DNA of 64,000 nt from NCBI GenBank assembly GCA_024803745.1, contig JANJXV010000266.1:806001-870000 (forward strand). Direction: 5' to 3'. The stretch is from Megascapheus bottae. Taxonomy: Eukaryota > Chordata > Mammalia > Rodentia > Geomyidae. Numbering within the stretch: the stretch's first letter is position 1; every line of letters begins with the position of its first letter. Both the position numbers and the translations under genes were made by a program. Below are positions 10,230-22,047 of this stretch, one piece after another. Under the pieces are notes generated by a model that was not told the origin of the DNA, ran no database searches, and saw only the letters and a list, made by a program, of their open reading frames with translations.

Positions 10230-10345
10230 GTAATCCTAGCTACTCAAGATAAGCTGAGAACTGAGGATTCCAGTTCAAAATCAGCCACGCAATACATTCC
10301 ATAATATTTTTACCTCTAATTAACCAGCAAAAAACAGAGCGTTGA
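10230..10345 (+). mobile_element. SINE B1-like head fragment
   Basis: 'gtaatcctagctactcaaga' and 'gttcaaaatcagccacgcaa', a diverged head lacking its right half. It lies ~60 bases from the left edge of the array. Confidence 0.5.
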
Positions 10346-10399
10346 ATTGTGCTTAAAATGCCACAGCCCAAAACTTTGCATTAAAATGCTAGGGGGTAG

Positions 10400-12274
10400 C
10401 ATTCAGGATGCCCACTCCCTCCACTCCTTTTTAACATAGTACTAGAATTCCTAGGCAGTGCAATAAGGCAAGAAGCAAGCATAAAGGGGATCCAAGTAGG
10501 GAAAGAGGAAATAAAACTATCCCTCTTTGCAGATGACATGATTCTGTATTTAAAGAATCCTATAGACTCTACTCCCAAGCTCCTTGAGCTGATTCAAAGC
10601 TTTGGAAGGGTAGCAGGCCATAAAATCAACCCTCACAAATCAACTGCCTTACTTTACGCCAACACTGAGAGGAACGAGGCAATAATCAGGAAAGAAAATC
10701 CTTTCACAATAGCCTCAAAGAAAATAAAGTACCTAGCAATTAGCTTAACTAAGAATGTAAAGGACCGTTTAGATGAAAACTTTAAAACCCTAAAAAAGGA
10801 AATTAAAGCAGAACTAAGGAAATGGAAAAACCTCCCGTGCTCCTGGATTGGAAGAATCAACATTGTGAAAATGACAATCTTGCCAAGGGCTATCTACAAA
10901 TTCAATGTAATACCCATCGACATCCCAATGTCATTCTTTAAAGACATAGAAGAGGCAATTCAAAATTTCATATGGAATAATAAAAGACCCCGTATAGCAA
11001 AAACACTTCTTAGCAGAAAGAACAGCGCTGGAGGAATTTCAATTCCAAACTTAAGGCTCTATTACAGAGCTATAATTCTCAAAACAGCTTGGTACTGGCA
11101 CAAGAACAGGCCTGAAGTCCAATGGAGTAGAACTGCGGACCCAGATATTAAACCACAGACCTATGGCCACCTAATCTTTGACCAGGGAGCCAAAAAAATA
11201 GAATGGAAGAAAGATAGCCTCTTCAACAAGTTGTGCTGGCAGAACTGGTTAAACACCTGCAGAAAACTAAAGTTGGATCCTTCTTTGTCCCCTTGCACTA
11301 GAATTAACTCCAAATGGATCAAAGACGTGGAGGTAAAAGCTGACACACTGAAAAGTTTACAGGAAGGAATAGGAGATACACTAGGCCTCCTTGGTACAGG
11401 TCGAAACTTTCTTAATAAGGACCAAGAATCACAACAAATCAGAGAAAGGCTGGATAAGTGGGACTGCATTAAACTGCAGAGCTTTTGTATGGCAACGGAT
11501 ATAGCTAGTAAACTAATCAGGAAGCCTACAGAGTGGGAGAAGATCTTCACCACCCAAACAATGGAACAAGGCCTCATATCTAAAATATATCAACAACTCA
11601 AAAAATTGAATCACTCCAAAACTAACCTCCAAAGTAACACCCATCCCATTACAAAATGGGCCAAAGACTTAAAGAGAGTCTTCTCTGAAGAAGAAACAAA
11701 AATGGCCTATAGACACATGAAGAAATGCTCAACATCTCTGGTCATAAAAGAAATGCAAATCAGAACAAGTCTAAGATTCCACCTAACTCCAGTTAGAATG
11801 GCCAGGATCAGGAAAACGAATGACAACAGATGCTGGAGGGGATGTGGTCAGGAGGGATCACTACTACACTGTTGGTGGGAGTGCAAACTCGTTCAACCAC
11901 TATGGGAAGCAGTGCGGCAGTGCCTCAAAACGCTAAACATACAACTCCCCTATGACCCAGCAATTCCAGTACTTGGCATTTACCCAACAATCCAGAAACA
12001 AGGGCATACTAAACCCACTAGCACAACAATGTTCATTGCAGCACTATTCACCATAGCAAAGATATGGAACCAACCCAGATGTCCCTCAGTTGATGAGTGG
12101 ATCAACAAGTTGTGGTATTTGTACACAATGGAATTCTATGCTGCTGTCAGAAAGAATGACATCGCCCCATTTGTTAGGAAATGGAAAGACTTAGAACAAA
12201 TCATACTAAGTGAATTAAGCCAGACTCAAAGAAACTTAGGCTCAGTGGTTTCCCTCATTCGTCATAATCATTAG
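10400..12274 (+). CDS. L1 ORF2 C-terminal fragment, unit 1 (truncated at array edge)
   Basis: Open frame from just after a TAG at 10397 to TAG at 12272-12274. L1 homology begins at 10405, in the reverse-transcriptase core ([14 protein letters not shown]). The FADD catalytic motif is at 10526-10537, and the first ATG is the codon after it (10538), giving 578 codons. Downstream come the conserved ORF2 thumb and C-terminal segment, including the zinc-knuckle-like Cys/His cluster ([19 protein letters not shown]). No endonuclease or upstream RT is present, so it cannot make a working ORF2 protein. It carries left-group variants (Asp in IPIDIP, WEAVRQ, SELSQ). Confidence 0.88.
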   Translation, partial: HSGCPLPPLLFNIVLEFLGSAIRQEASIKGIQVGKEEIKLSLFADDMILYLKNPIDSTPKLLELIQSFGRVAGHKINPHKSTALLYANTERNEAIIRKENPFTIASKKIKYLAISLTKNVKDRLDENFKTLKKEIKAELRKWKNLPCSWIGRINIVKMTILPRAIYKFNVIPIDIPMSFFKDIEEAIQNFIWNNKRPRIAKTLLSRKNSAGGISIPNLRLYYRAIILKTAWYWHKNRPEVQWSRTADPDIKPQTYGHLIFDQGAKKIEWKKDSLFNKLCWQNWLNTCRKLKLDPSLSPCTRINSKWIKDVEVKADTLKSLQEGIGDTLGLLGTGRNFLNKDQESQQIRERLDKWDCIKLQSFCMATDIASKLIRKPTEWEKIFTTQTMEQGLISKIYQQLKKLNHSKTNLQSNTHPITKWAKDLKRVFSEEETKMAYRHMKKCSTSLVIKEMQIRTSLRFHLTPVRMARIRKTNDNRCWRGCGQEGSLLHCWWECKLVQPLWEAVRQCLKTLNIQLPYDPAIPVLGIYPTIQKQGHTKPTSTTMFIAALFTIAKIWNQPRCPSVDEWINKLWYLYTMEFYAAVRKNDIAPFVRKWKDLEQIILSELSQTQRNLGSVVSLIRHNH

Positions 12275-12690
12275 AAACCTTGGGCTCTACTAGCAGAGAT
12301 TGGCAATAGAGCAAAAGGCCATATATAAGGCCATATAATGTGAAGCTAATTGAAAGGACCTCCAGGATATTGACACAAAAGCCATATCATGAATGACTGT
12401 TGTCCTTAATGTACTATGTTGTCTCTCATCTCGCTTGCTGTCCCTTGGTTATCCCATATTGGTATAGTATCTCACTTTGTTATCTGATATATTGAAATTA
12501 TTTGTATTTGCATATTTGAAATTTGATAGGGAAAGGGGGAAAACCAAGACGGGTGGGGGGTGTGGGGTTGGAGGGAAATGGGTACCAAGACATGTGAAAG
12601 GGTATCAATGTATGTGAATTAATGCACCTTCTATCTGGCAAATATCATCTAACCCTTTTACTAATTAGAATAAAAAAATGAAAAAAAAAG
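10405..12690 (+). mobile_element. L1 unit 1 (3' part only)
   Basis: ORF2 from within the RT domain to its stop at 12274, then the ~415-base 3' UTR with a G-rich purine tract (12533-12580) and an A-rich end near 12670-12690. The 5' edge is also the left edge of the array. No target-site duplication found. Confidence 0.92.
12551..12582 (+). other. G-rich tract in L1 3' UTR, G-quadruplex candidate
   Basis: 'gggtggggggtgtggggttg' followed by 'gaggg' gives four or more G-runs within ~25 bases. Many mammalian L1 3' UTRs carry such a polypurine tract. It repeats in each unit (near 19972, 27398, 34829, 42248, 49672). Confidence 0.7.
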
Positions 12691-13318
12691 AAAGTTGTAG
12701 TGTGTGGGAGGATGATGGGGTCAAATACATTTCTTCTTAGAAATTTACCTCATCTGGTTGCCCTGGATTTTCCTGGCCTTCTTCTTCGAGAAAGTTCTGT
12801 TATACTGGATTTGTGGCTTGGCAATGATCTAGCATGTACATCTTCGAGTAAGACATCCACAACTTCCAGGCCTGAGACTCGAGTTTCCTGACCTTTGGCA
12901 ACAGCACAGCAACATCTTTCTTCCTCCTGAGCCACAGGCCAAGTGAGCTGGCTTGAGCTGGTTGTTAGTTACAGTGGCTTGGTTACTAGGGTTCCATATT
13001 CTGTTCCATTGTGAGGGAGGCAGGGTCACCTTTCAGGGCCCAATGACCAAAGATCCTTGCTCACAAAAGACCTCACCAAAGACATACTGGAGGCTGAATC
13101 TCTCCTCCAGTCTCACAATATACATGTGGATGTAGTATACAGCACACCTTATTTGTCCAATCCCAATGTCTTCCACTAGGCCCAACTACCAGTCTGGTCT
13201 CAGGCTCAAGGTGCCTTTCTTAGGTAAGATCCAAACTTAAGGGTCAATATTGCCCTCATCCTTTACAAAACATTGGCTTCACAGTGCCTTCTCTGCCTGC
13301 ATTTTGCCCCTTGTCGAA

Positions 13319-13505
13319 TTTTTTTTGTTTTTGCTAGTCTTGGGACTTGACCTCAGAATGTGAACATTGTTCTTGGGCTTTCTTTAGGCTTTAGCTGTCC
13401 CACCGAGCCACAGCACCACTTGCACGGTTTTCTATGTATGTGGTAATGAGGAATCAAACCTGAGGCTTACTGCTTGGTAGCCAAGGACTCTCCCACTAGG
13501 TCAAA
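13319..13505 (-). mobile_element. SINE, ID-like, antisense, in inter-L1 segment 1
   Basis: 'tttgctagtcttgggacttg' to 'ctctcccactaggtcaaac' is the reverse complement of the ID-like dimer. Present at the same place in every segment. Confidence 0.75.
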
Positions 13506-13744
13506 CACACAGGGCATCTTGCACATATTTTTGACGTCAATCTACTAGGATATTATTAGGTTTCTGTATCCTAATCAATTTTTCCTGATGATTAGCTTTG
13601 CTGTCATATGTAAAAAATGCAAGAGGGAAAAACACAGAAGAATTAGTGAAATTAAAAAAAAGCATTAGACACAGTTAAGTGTTCATTCTTTGTAGGAGAA
13701 AGGATATTTGGATATGATGATGATGATGATGATGACTTTATAAT

Positions 13745-13945
13745 TACTATGTCAGGGTTGAGAGTTTGGCATAGTGGTAGAGTGCTTGCCTAGCATCCAT
13801 GAAGATCTGGGTTTGATTGCTCAGTACCACATAGATAGAAAATCTAGATGTGGCACTGTGGCTCAAGTGGCAGAGGGCTAGACTTGAGAAAACCCGAGGA
13901 CAGTGCTCAGGCCCTGAATTCAAGCCCCAAGACTGGCAGAAAGAT
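13745..13945 (+). mobile_element. SINE, ID-like, sense, in inter-L1 segment 1
   Basis: 'gtggtagagtgcttgcctag' to 'attcaagccccaagactggc' plus an A-rich tail, well preserved. It also creates a 110-codon minus-strand frame (13747-14079) that is not a gene. Confidence 0.8.
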
Positions 13946-14623
13946 AAAAGAAAATAAAAATGCTTTTTACGAGCTAATTCACTCACAGCATTTGCTTCTG
14001 AAATCTTCGCTTCTGCATCTTGTGAAATACCCCTTTCCCTCAACGTAGACAAGAAAAACAGATCCATCCCATGGTCCACTGTGAGGCCACTGGTTGGGCT
14101 AAGAGCTAGTCGTGCAGCAACACATAAGTTTTATTCTAATACTTTCCAAACTTTGTACTCAAATATGCTACCTACTTACCAACTTAGGTCAGTTATCCTT
14201 ATGCTATAACTTTTCTTCATTACTACAATATTCTTACACTCCTACGTTAATCCTCTTGCACCTCCCCTGACCTCTCTCATTCTTTTTTTCTATCTCTGGA
14301 CCTCTGCTCGTCTTTCAACCCTTATACTGCACGGATCTACACTTGATGGCTCTTGAGCAATATTGTATATGTAGGTGGTTAATTATTCTCTAGGCTCAGA
14401 GGGACTTAAAGACAATAGAGATTGGATTGAGAGGCTTATTGTTTTGGGTATAAATCGCTTATCAGTGGTTGTATTAGGCTGGTCTGTAAGTGCACAAAAA
14501 GAAAGAGTGATAATACCAATCAAAACTTGTGAACATCTAGTGTCTGCCAGCTACAGAGGTCTAGGTTGGTTATATCTGAAAAACTATAATCGTATTTAGT
14601 AGTAATCTTGCTCCCATTTTCAA

Positions 14624-15807
14624 ATGGGCAGAACAAGAAACTCAAGAAAAATGTCAAATCAAGAAACAACATCCCCCACCCAATGTAAACAGACAATGGA
14701 ACAGTCACTGGCAAACCTAGAGGAGAGTCTTCCAATTGCTACACAAATGCAATTGATAAACATCATTAATGAAAAATGTGAAAATATAAAGAAAGAGATA
14801 ATGGAGGAAGCCATACCTGAACAAGAGGAAAGCAAAAACAAGGTGATAAGTGAAAAAGTAGAAGCCATAAAGGAGGCCATAATAAAGGTATTTCAAAGAA
14901 AGAGGAATGAATTCAAAGAATCCACAAATAAAAACGTGACCAAACTCCAGCAAATGTCCAAAGAAAATAAAGCTACTGAGCTAACCACTCAAAAGGAAAT
15001 CAAGGAGATAAAGAAATCCATACATGATCTAAAACAAGGGATGCAAGGCATCAAAAGTGAGCAATTAGAAGCAAGGGAGATGAAAAATAAAGTAGATAGC
15101 TTTGATAGCAGGTTAGACATTGCAGAGGAGAGAATTTCCGTGGCTGAAGATAATTTAGGTATTATAAAGAACAGAAAATGAGTCAATCCAAATCTAGAAA
15201 ATATGAGAGAGCGCTTCAGGAGGTCCAAGATACAATTAGGAAGCCTAATTTAAGGCTAGTTGGTATTGAGGAGGGCGTGGAGAAAGAGGTCAATGGTATT
15301 GGAAATATACTTCAGGGAATCATCTCAGAGAATTTCCCAAATATCCAGAAGGGCAGGCCCATCCAGATACGAGAAGCTTTTAGAACCCCAAACAGACCTG
15401 ACCAGAAAAGAACATCCCACCGCCACATTGTGATCCGAACTGGATCAATAGAAACGAAAGGAAAGATCCTACAGGCAGCCAGGGAAAAGGGATCAGTAAC
15501 CTACAAAGGCAAACCAATCAGAATAACCCCAGATTTCTCAGCAGAGACCATGCAAGCACGAAGTGACTGGAAGCATATATGTCATGCCCTTATATCAAAT
15601 AACTACCAACCAAGAATACTGTAGCCAGCTAAGCTCTCATTCATAACTGAGGGAAAAATAAAAACATTCCATTCCAGGAAAAAGCTGCAACAATATGTCG
15701 AAACAAAACCAACACTACAGAGAATTCTCAAAGATGCTCTATACATAGAAAACCAAAATAAATGCAATATAAGGAAAGAAATGGCACCTAAACAGCATAC
15801 CATCTAA
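14624..15807 (+). pseudogene. L1 ORF1 (RNA-binding chaperone), unit 2, disrupted
   Basis: ORF1p is the trimeric RNA-binding chaperone of the L1 particle. The first 185 codons (to TGA 15179-15181) give a charged, Lys/Glu-rich segment with the heptad pattern of the trimer-forming coiled coil. A second frame, 15178-15624, encodes the RRM-like domain (NLRLVGIEEG, the RNA-binding AREKG motif, SAETMQARSDW). An in-frame TAG at 15622-15624 replaces the conserved Tyr just before PAKLSF. The C-terminal domain continues in that frame to TAA 15805-15807. The element thus has a nonsense codon, a frameshift near 15215 and a second nonsense codon, all shared by the other units. Confidence 0.9.
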
Positions 15808-15855
15808 GGACCACAAGAACTGTCAAGACACAGGCCCTACTAAAAGCTTTTAAAA

Positions 15856-17634
15856 ATGATAGGAACTAATAAATATCTCTCACCTAACTCTCAATATCAA
15901 TGGACTTAACTCTCCAATTAAACGGCATAGGTTGTCTAGTTGGATCAAAAAGCAAGAGCCATCGTTCTGCTGACTTCGAGAGACACAGCTTACCCAAAAA
16001 CAATCATCTTTTGAAAGTGAGAGGTTGGAATAAACTCTATCAAGCTAACTGCCCCCATAAACAGGCTAGAGTTGCCATCCTCATATCAGATACAATAGAC
16101 TTCAAACTAAAATTAGTAAGAAAAGACAAAGAAGGTTACTACATACTACTAAAGGGATCTTTCCTCCCGGAAGACATAACAAACCTAAATATTTACACAC
16201 CCAATCCCGGAGCTCCAAACTTCATCAAGCAAACTTTACTTACACTGAAACCATACATAGATCGAAACACAGTGATTGTTGGTGAGTTTAACACACCACT
16301 CTCACCTATGGACAGATCAACAAGGCAAAAACTCAACAGAGAAACCTTAGAACTGAACAACTATATAGACCAACTAGATCTAACAGACATCTGCAGAATA
16401 TTCCACCCAGTAACACCACAATATACGTTTTTCTCAGCAGCACATGGAACATTTTCCAAAATAGACCACATCTTAGGCCATAAAGCAAACCTGGACAGAT
16501 TCAGAAACACTGAAATTATTCCATGCACACTCTCAGACCATAAAGGCATCAAATTGGAGCTGAACACACATCTCCACCAAAGAAAACCCTGTAACTCATG
16601 GAGACTGAACCACACATTGTTGAATCAAAAAAAATGGGTAATCGAAGAGATCAGAACAGATATCCAACTGTTTATGAAATTTAACAATAAGGAGCACACA
16701 TATCAACTCCTTAGGGATACAAAAAAGGCAGTACTCAGAGGAAAATTTATAGCGCTGAGTGCCTACAACAGCAAGTTGGAAAAATGGCAAACCAACTAGT
16801 TAATGTCTCACCTTAACCTCCTGGAAAAAGAGCAACAAACCAACCCTAAACCCATTAGGAGAAAGCAAATTATTAAAATCAAAGCAGAATTAAATGATTT
16901 GGAATAAAAAAAACTATAGAAAGAATCAACAAAACAAGGAGTTGGTTCTTGAAAGAATTAACAAAATTGACAAGCCCTTAGCAAATCTTACCAAAAAAAG
17001 AAGAGAGCATATCGAAATAAACAAAATCGCAGATGAAAATGGTAATATCACGACAGAAATTACCAAGATCCAGAATATCATGAGGGAAAACTTCTCAAAC
17101 CTTTACGCCAACAAATTTGAGAATCTAGAAGAAATGGATGAATTCCTAGACAATATTAACATACACACACTGAACCAAGAAGAGCTAACCCAACTCAACA
17201 GGCCTATTTCAAGCTCTGAAATAGAAATGGAAATTAGACAACTTCCACTTAAAAAGAGCCCAGGGCCAGATGGATTCACAGCTGAATTCTATAAGGTCTT
17301 CAAAGCAGAGCTCACACCAATACTCTTCAAGCTCTTCAACGAAATTGAAAATGAAGGTTCTTTACTAAACTGATTCTGTGAAGCCAGCATATCCCTCATC
17401 CCCAAACCAGACAGAGATTCATCAAAGAAAGAGATCTATAGACCCATTTCTTTGATGAACCTCGATGCAAAACTTCTCAACAAAATACTGGCCAACCGTC
17501 TACAACAACTCATCAAAAAAAATATACACTATGATCAAACTGGATTCATCACAGGGAGGCAAAGCTGGTTCAACATACACAAATCAATTAATATAATTCA
17601 ACACATCAACAGGAGCAGGGATAAAATCACATGA
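15856..17634 (+). pseudogene. L1 ORF2 5' half (endonuclease and N-terminal RT region), unit 2, disrupted
   Basis: ORF2 starts at ATG 15856. A 2-base deletion near 15887 (shared with unit 3) breaks it at once. The endonuclease domain is readable at 15900-16799: the LNIYTPN Tyr, SKIDHI Asp and SDH residues are kept, but the catalytic GDFNTP Asp is Glu (GEFNTP, codon 16284-16286), and the QETH region is out of frame. A second block, 16894-17373, carries the pre-RT region ([14 protein letters not shown]) and ends at an in-frame TGA. A third, 17452-17634, carries [17 protein letters not shown] frameshift near 17630 separates it from the intact RT frame. Confidence 0.88.
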
Positions 17635-19694
17635 TTGTCTCAATAGATGCGGAAAAGGCATTTGACCAGATCCAAAACCCCTTTATGTTAAAAGATGTGG
17701 AGAAACTAGGAATCCATGGAACATTTCTCAATGTAATAAAGGCTGTGTATGAGAAACCCACTGCTAGTATTATACTTAATGGTGAAAATCTAAAGCCATT
17801 CCCTCTAAAATCAGGAACGAGACAAGGATGCCCACTGTCTCCACTCCTTTTTAACATAGTACTAGAATTCCTAGGCAGTGCAATATGGCAAGAAGCAAGC
17901 ATAAAGGGGATCCAAGTAGGGAAAGAGGAAATAAAACTATCCCTCTTTGCAGATGACATGATTCTGTATTTAAAGAATCCTATAGACTCTACTCCCAAGC
18001 TCCTTGAGCTGATTCAAAGCTTTGGAAGGGTAGCAGGCCATAAAATCAACCCTCACAAATCAACTGCCTTACTTTACGCCAACACTGAGAGGAACGAGGC
18101 AATAATCAGGAAAGAAAATCCTTTCACAATAGCCTCAAAGAAAATAAAGTACCTAGCAATTAGCTTAACTAAGAATGTAAAGGACCGTTTAGATGAAAAC
18201 TTTAAAACCCTAAAAAAGGAAATTAAAGCAGAACTAAGGAAATGGAAAAACCTCCCGTGCTCCTGGATTGGAAGAATCAACATTGTGAAAATGACAATCT
18301 TGCCAAGGGCTATCTACAAATTCAATGTAATACCCATCGACATCCCAATGTCATTCTTTAAAGACATAGAAGAGGCAATTCAAAATTTCATATGGAATAA
18401 TAAAAGACCCCGTATAGCAAAAACACTTCTTAGCAGAAAGAACAGCGCTGGAGGAATTTCAATTCCAAACTTAAGGCTCTATTACAGAGCTATAATTCTC
18501 AAAACAGCTTGGTACTGGCACAAGAACAGGCCTGAAGTCCAATGGAGTAGAACTGCGGGCCCAGATATTAAACCACAGACCTATGGCCACCTAATCTTTG
18601 ACCAGGGAGCCAAAAAAATAGAATGGAAGAAAGATAGCCTCTTCAACAAGTTGTGCTGGCAGAACTGGTTAAACACCTGCAGAAAACTAAAGTTGGATCC
18701 TTCTTTGTCCCCTTGCACTAGAATTAACTCCAAATGGATCAAAGACGTGGAGGTAAAAGCTGACACACTGAAAAGTTTACAGGAAGGAATAGGAGATACA
18801 CTAGGCCTCCTTGGTACAGGTCGAAACTTTCTTAATAAGGACCAAGAATCACAACAAATCAGAGAAAGGCTGGATAAGTGGGACTGCATTAACCTGCAGA
18901 GCTTTTGTATGGCAACGGATATAGCTAGTAAACTAATCAGGAAGCCTACAGAGTGGGAGAAGATCTTCACCACCCAAACAACGGAACAAGGCCTCATATC
19001 TAAAATATATCAACAACTCAAAAAATTGAATCACTCCAAAACTAACCTCCAAAGTAACACCCATCCCATTACAAAATGGGCCAAAGACTTAAAGAGAGTC
19101 TTCTCTGAAGAAGAAACAAAAATGGCCTATAGACACATGAAGAAATGCTCAACATCTCTGGTCATAAAAGAAATGCAAATCAGAACAAGTCTAAGATTCC
19201 ACCTAACTCCAGTTAGAATGGCCAGGATCAGGAAAACGAATGACAACAGATGCTGGAGGGGATGTGGTCAGGAGGGATCACTACTACACTGTTGGTGGGA
19301 GTGCAAACTCGTTCAACCACTATGGGAAGCAGTGCGGCAGTGCCTCAAAACGCTAAACATACAACTCCCCTATGACCCAGCAATTCCAGTACTTGGCATT
19401 TACCCAACAATCCAGAAACAAGGGCATACTAAACCCACTAGCACAACAATGTTCATTGCAGCACTATTCACCATAGCAAAGATATGGAACCAACCCAGAT
19501 GTCCCTCAGTTGATGAGTGGATCAACAAGTTGTGGTATTTGTACACAATGGAATTCTATGCTGCTGTCAGAAAGAATGACATCGCCCCATTTGTTAGGAA
19601 ATGGAAAGACTTAGAACAAATCATATTAAGTGAATTAAGCCAGACTCAAAGGAACTTAGGCTCAGTGGTTTCCCTCATTCGTCATAATCATTAG
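17631..19694 (+). CDS. L1 ORF2 reverse transcriptase and C-terminal region, unit 2, 687-codon open frame
   Basis: Uninterrupted frame from [12 protein letters not shown] to the natural ORF2 stop at 19692-19694. In order: first catalytic RT motif (SIDAEKAFD, residues 4-12), [15 protein letters not shown] (about 61-75), FADD (residues 106-109, 17946-17957), thumb, and the Cys-rich C-terminal segment ([19 protein letters not shown]). This corresponds to a little over half of a full ORF2 (~1275 residues in human). It lacks the endonuclease and part of the RT fingers, so any product would be partial. The long open frame probably reflects recent inactivation, but persistence in several units is notable. 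Confidence 0.92.
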   Translation: MIVSIDAEKAFDQIQNPFMLKDVEKLGIHGTFLNVIKAVYEKPTASIILNGENLKPFPLKSGTRQGCPLSPLLFNIVLEFLGSAIWQEASIKGIQVGKEEIKLSLFADDMILYLKNPIDSTPKLLELIQSFGRVAGHKINPHKSTALLYANTERNEAIIRKENPFTIASKKIKYLAISLTKNVKDRLDENFKTLKKEIKAELRKWKNLPCSWIGRINIVKMTILPRAIYKFNVIPIDIPMSFFKDIEEAIQNFIWNNKRPRIAKTLLSRKNSAGGISIPNLRLYYRAIILKTAWYWHKNRPEVQWSRTAGPDIKPQTYGHLIFDQGAKKIEWKKDSLFNKLCWQNWLNTCRKLKLDPSLSPCTRINSKWIKDVEVKADTLKSLQEGIGDTLGLLGTGRNFLNKDQESQQIRERLDKWDCINLQSFCMATDIASKLIRKPTEWEKIFTTQTTEQGLISKIYQQLKKLNHSKTNLQSNTHPITKWAKDLKRVFSEEETKMAYRHMKKCSTSLVIKEMQIRTSLRFHLTPVRMARIRKTNDNRCWRGCGQEGSLLHCWWECKLVQPLWEAVRQCLKTLNIQLPYDPAIPVLGIYPTIQKQGHTKPTSTTMFIAALFTIAKIWNQPRCPSVDEWINKLWYLYTMEFYAAVRKNDIAPFVRKWKDLEQIILSELSQTQRNLGSVVSLIRHNH

Positions 19695-20738
19695 AAACCT
19701 TGGGCTCTACTAGCAGAGATTGGCAATAGAGCAAAAGGCCATATATAAGGCCATATAATGTGAAGCTAATTGAAAGGACCTCCAGGATATTGACACAAAA
19801 GCCATATCATGAATGATTGTTGTCCTTAATGTACTATGTTGTCTCTCATCTCGCTTGCTGTCCCTTGGTTATCCCATATTGGTATAGTATCTCACTTTGT
19901 TATCTGATATATTGAATTTATTTGTATTTGGATATTTGAAATTTGATAGGGAAAGGGGGAAAACCAAGACGGGTGGGGGGTGTGGGGTTGGAGGGAAATG
20001 GGTACCAAGACATGTGAAAGGGTATCAATGTATGTGAATTAATGCACCTTCTATCTGGCAAATATCATCTAACCCTTTTACTAATTAGAATAAAAAAATG
20101 AAAGAAAAAAGAAAGTTGTAGTGTGTGGGAGGATGATGGGGTCAAATACATTTCTTCTTAGAAATTTACCTCATCTGGTTGCCCTGGATTTTCCTGGCCT
20201 TCTTCTTCGAGAAAGTTCTGTTATACTGGATTTGTGGCTTGGCAATGATCTAGCATGTACATCTTCGAGTAAGACATCCACAACTTCCAGGCCTGAGACT
20301 CGAGTTTCCTGACCTTTGGCAACAGCACAGCAACATCTTTCTTCCTCCTGAGCCACAGGCCAAGTGAGCTGGCTTGAGCTGGTTGTTAGTTACAGTGGCT
20401 TGGTTACTAGGGTTCCATATTCTGTTCCATTGTGAGGGAGGCAGGGTCACCTTTCAGGGCCCAATGACCAAAGATCCTTGCTCACAAAAGACCTCACCAA
20501 AGACATACTGGAGGCTGAATCTCTCCTCCAGTCTCACAATATACATGTGGATGTAGTATACAGCACACCTTATTTGTCCAATCCCAATGTCTTCCACTAG
20601 GCCCAACTACCAGTCTGGTCTCAGGCTCAAGGAGCCTTTCTTAGGTAAGATCCAAACTTAAGGGTCAATATTGCCCTCATCCTTTACAAAACATTGGCTT
20701 CACAGTGCCTTCTCTGCCTGCATTTTGCCCCTTGCCGA

Positions 20739-20927
20739 ATTTTTTTTGTTTTTGCTAGTCTTGGGACTTGACCTCAGAATGTGAACATTGTTCTTGGGCT
20801 TTCTTTAGGCTTTAGCTGTCCCACCGAGCCACAGCACCACTTGCAGCGTTTTCTATGTATGTGGTAATGAGGAATCAAACCTGAGGCTTACTGCTTGGTA
20901 GCCAAGGACTCTCCCACTAGGTCAAAC
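20739..20927 (-). mobile_element. SINE, ID-like, antisense, in inter-L1 segment 2
   Basis: Copy of the SINE at 13319-13505, duplicated with the unit and not inserted independently. Confidence 0.75.
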
Positions 20928-21175
20928 ACACAGGGCATCTTGCACATATTTTTGACGTCAATCTACTAGGATATTATTAGGTTTCTGTATCCTAATCAAT
21001 TTTTCCTGATGATTAGCTTTGCTGTCATATGTAAAAAATGCAAGAGGGAAAAACACAGAAGAATTAGTGAAATTAAAAAAAAGCATTAGACACAGTTAAG
21101 TGTTCATTCTTTGTAGGAGAAAGGATATTTGGATATGATGATGATGATGATGATGATGACTTTATAATTACTATG

Positions 21176-21376
21176 TCAGGGTTGAGAGTTTGGCATAGTG
21201 GTAGAGTGCTTGCCTAGCATCCATGAAGATCTGGGTTTGATTGCTCAGTACCACATAGATAGAAAATCTAGATGTGGCACTGTGGCTCAAGTGGCAGAGG
21301 GCTAGACTTGAGAAAACCCGAGGACAGTGCTCAGGCCCTGAATTCAAGCCCCAAGACTGGCAGAAAGATAAAAGAA
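21176..21376 (+). mobile_element. SINE, ID-like, sense, in inter-L1 segment 2
   Basis: Copy of the SINE at 13745-13945, duplicated with the unit. Confidence 0.8.
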
Positions 21377-22047
21377 AATAAAAATGCTTTTTACGAGCTA
21401 ATTCACTCACAGCATTTGCTTCTGAAATCTTCGCTTCTGCATCTTGTGAAATACCCCTTTCCCTCAACGTAGACAAGAAAAACAGATCCATCCCATGGTC
21501 CACTGTGAGGCCACTGGTTGGGCTAAGAGCTAGTCGTGCAGCAACACATAAGTTTTATTCTAATACTTTCCAAACTTTGTACTCAAATATGCTACCTACT
21601 TACCAACTTAGGTCAGTTATCCTTATGCTATAACTTTTCTTCATTACTACAATATTCTTACACTCCTACGTTAATCCTCTTGCACCTCCCCTGACCTCTC
21701 TCATTCTTTTTTTCTATCTCTGGACCTCTGCTCGTCTTTCAACCCTTATACTGCACGGATCTACACTTGATGGCTCTTGAGCAATATTGTATATGTAGGT
21801 GGTTAATTATTCTCTAGGCTCAGAGGGACTTAAAGACAATAGAGATTGGATTGAGAGGCTTATTGTTTTGGGTATAAATCCCTTATCAGTGGTTGTATTA
21901 GGCTGGTCTGTAAGTGCACAAAAAGAAAGAGTGATAATACCAATCAAAACTTGTGAACATCTAGTGTCTGCCAGCTACAGAGGTCTAGGTTGGTTATATC
22001 TGAAAAACTATAATCGTACTTAGTAGTAATCTTGCTCCCATTTTCAA

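Larger units (their letters stand above)
12691..14099. repeat. Inter-L1 segment, copy 1
   Basis: About 1.4 kb between the A-rich end of one L1 and the presumed 5' end of the next. Positions 12691-13318 are not recognised, although the minus strand carries short open frames (12750-12935, 12829-13029). Then come an antisense SINE, ~240 bases of AT-rich DNA, six GAT repeats (13715-13732), a sense SINE and ~150 bases of unassigned DNA. It could be host DNA trapped between two L1s, or part of a long L1 5' region. The sequence alone does not decide. Confidence 0.75.
14100..20110 (+). mobile_element. L1 unit 2, near full length, inactive
   Basis: Order: 5' UTR (boundary uncertain, pyrimidine-rich near 14215-14340), ORF1 14624-15807, ~48-base spacer, ORF2 15856-19694, 3' UTR with G-rich tract, A-rich end. 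About 6.0 kb, the usual size of a mammalian L1. Both ORFs carry stops and frameshifts shared with the other units, so it cannot retrotranspose on its own. Confidence 0.92.
20111..21523. repeat. Inter-L1 segment, copy 2
   Basis: Same content as copy 1, with antisense SINE, seven GAT repeats (21136-21156) and sense SINE. Like copy 1 it has the left-group variants 'cttcttcgagaaag' and 'aggcctgagactc'. Confidence 0.75.

Noticed and set aside
11161..11577. 138-codon minus-strand open frame repeated in each unit
   Set aside because: It lies entirely opposite the conserved ORF2 coding region and is explained as a shadow of that frame. No antisense-gene signal was seen.
13747..14079. 110-codon minus-strand open frame repeated in all segments
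   Set aside because: Its C-terminal two thirds are the antisense of a SINE, so it is a by-product of the SINE plus adjacent DNA.
12685..14120. Target-site duplication flanking the array L1
   Set aside because: I compared sequence after the A-rich tail ('gaaagttgtagtgtg') with the presumed 5' edge ('gagctagtcgtgcagc') and found only weak similarity, not a convincing repeat.
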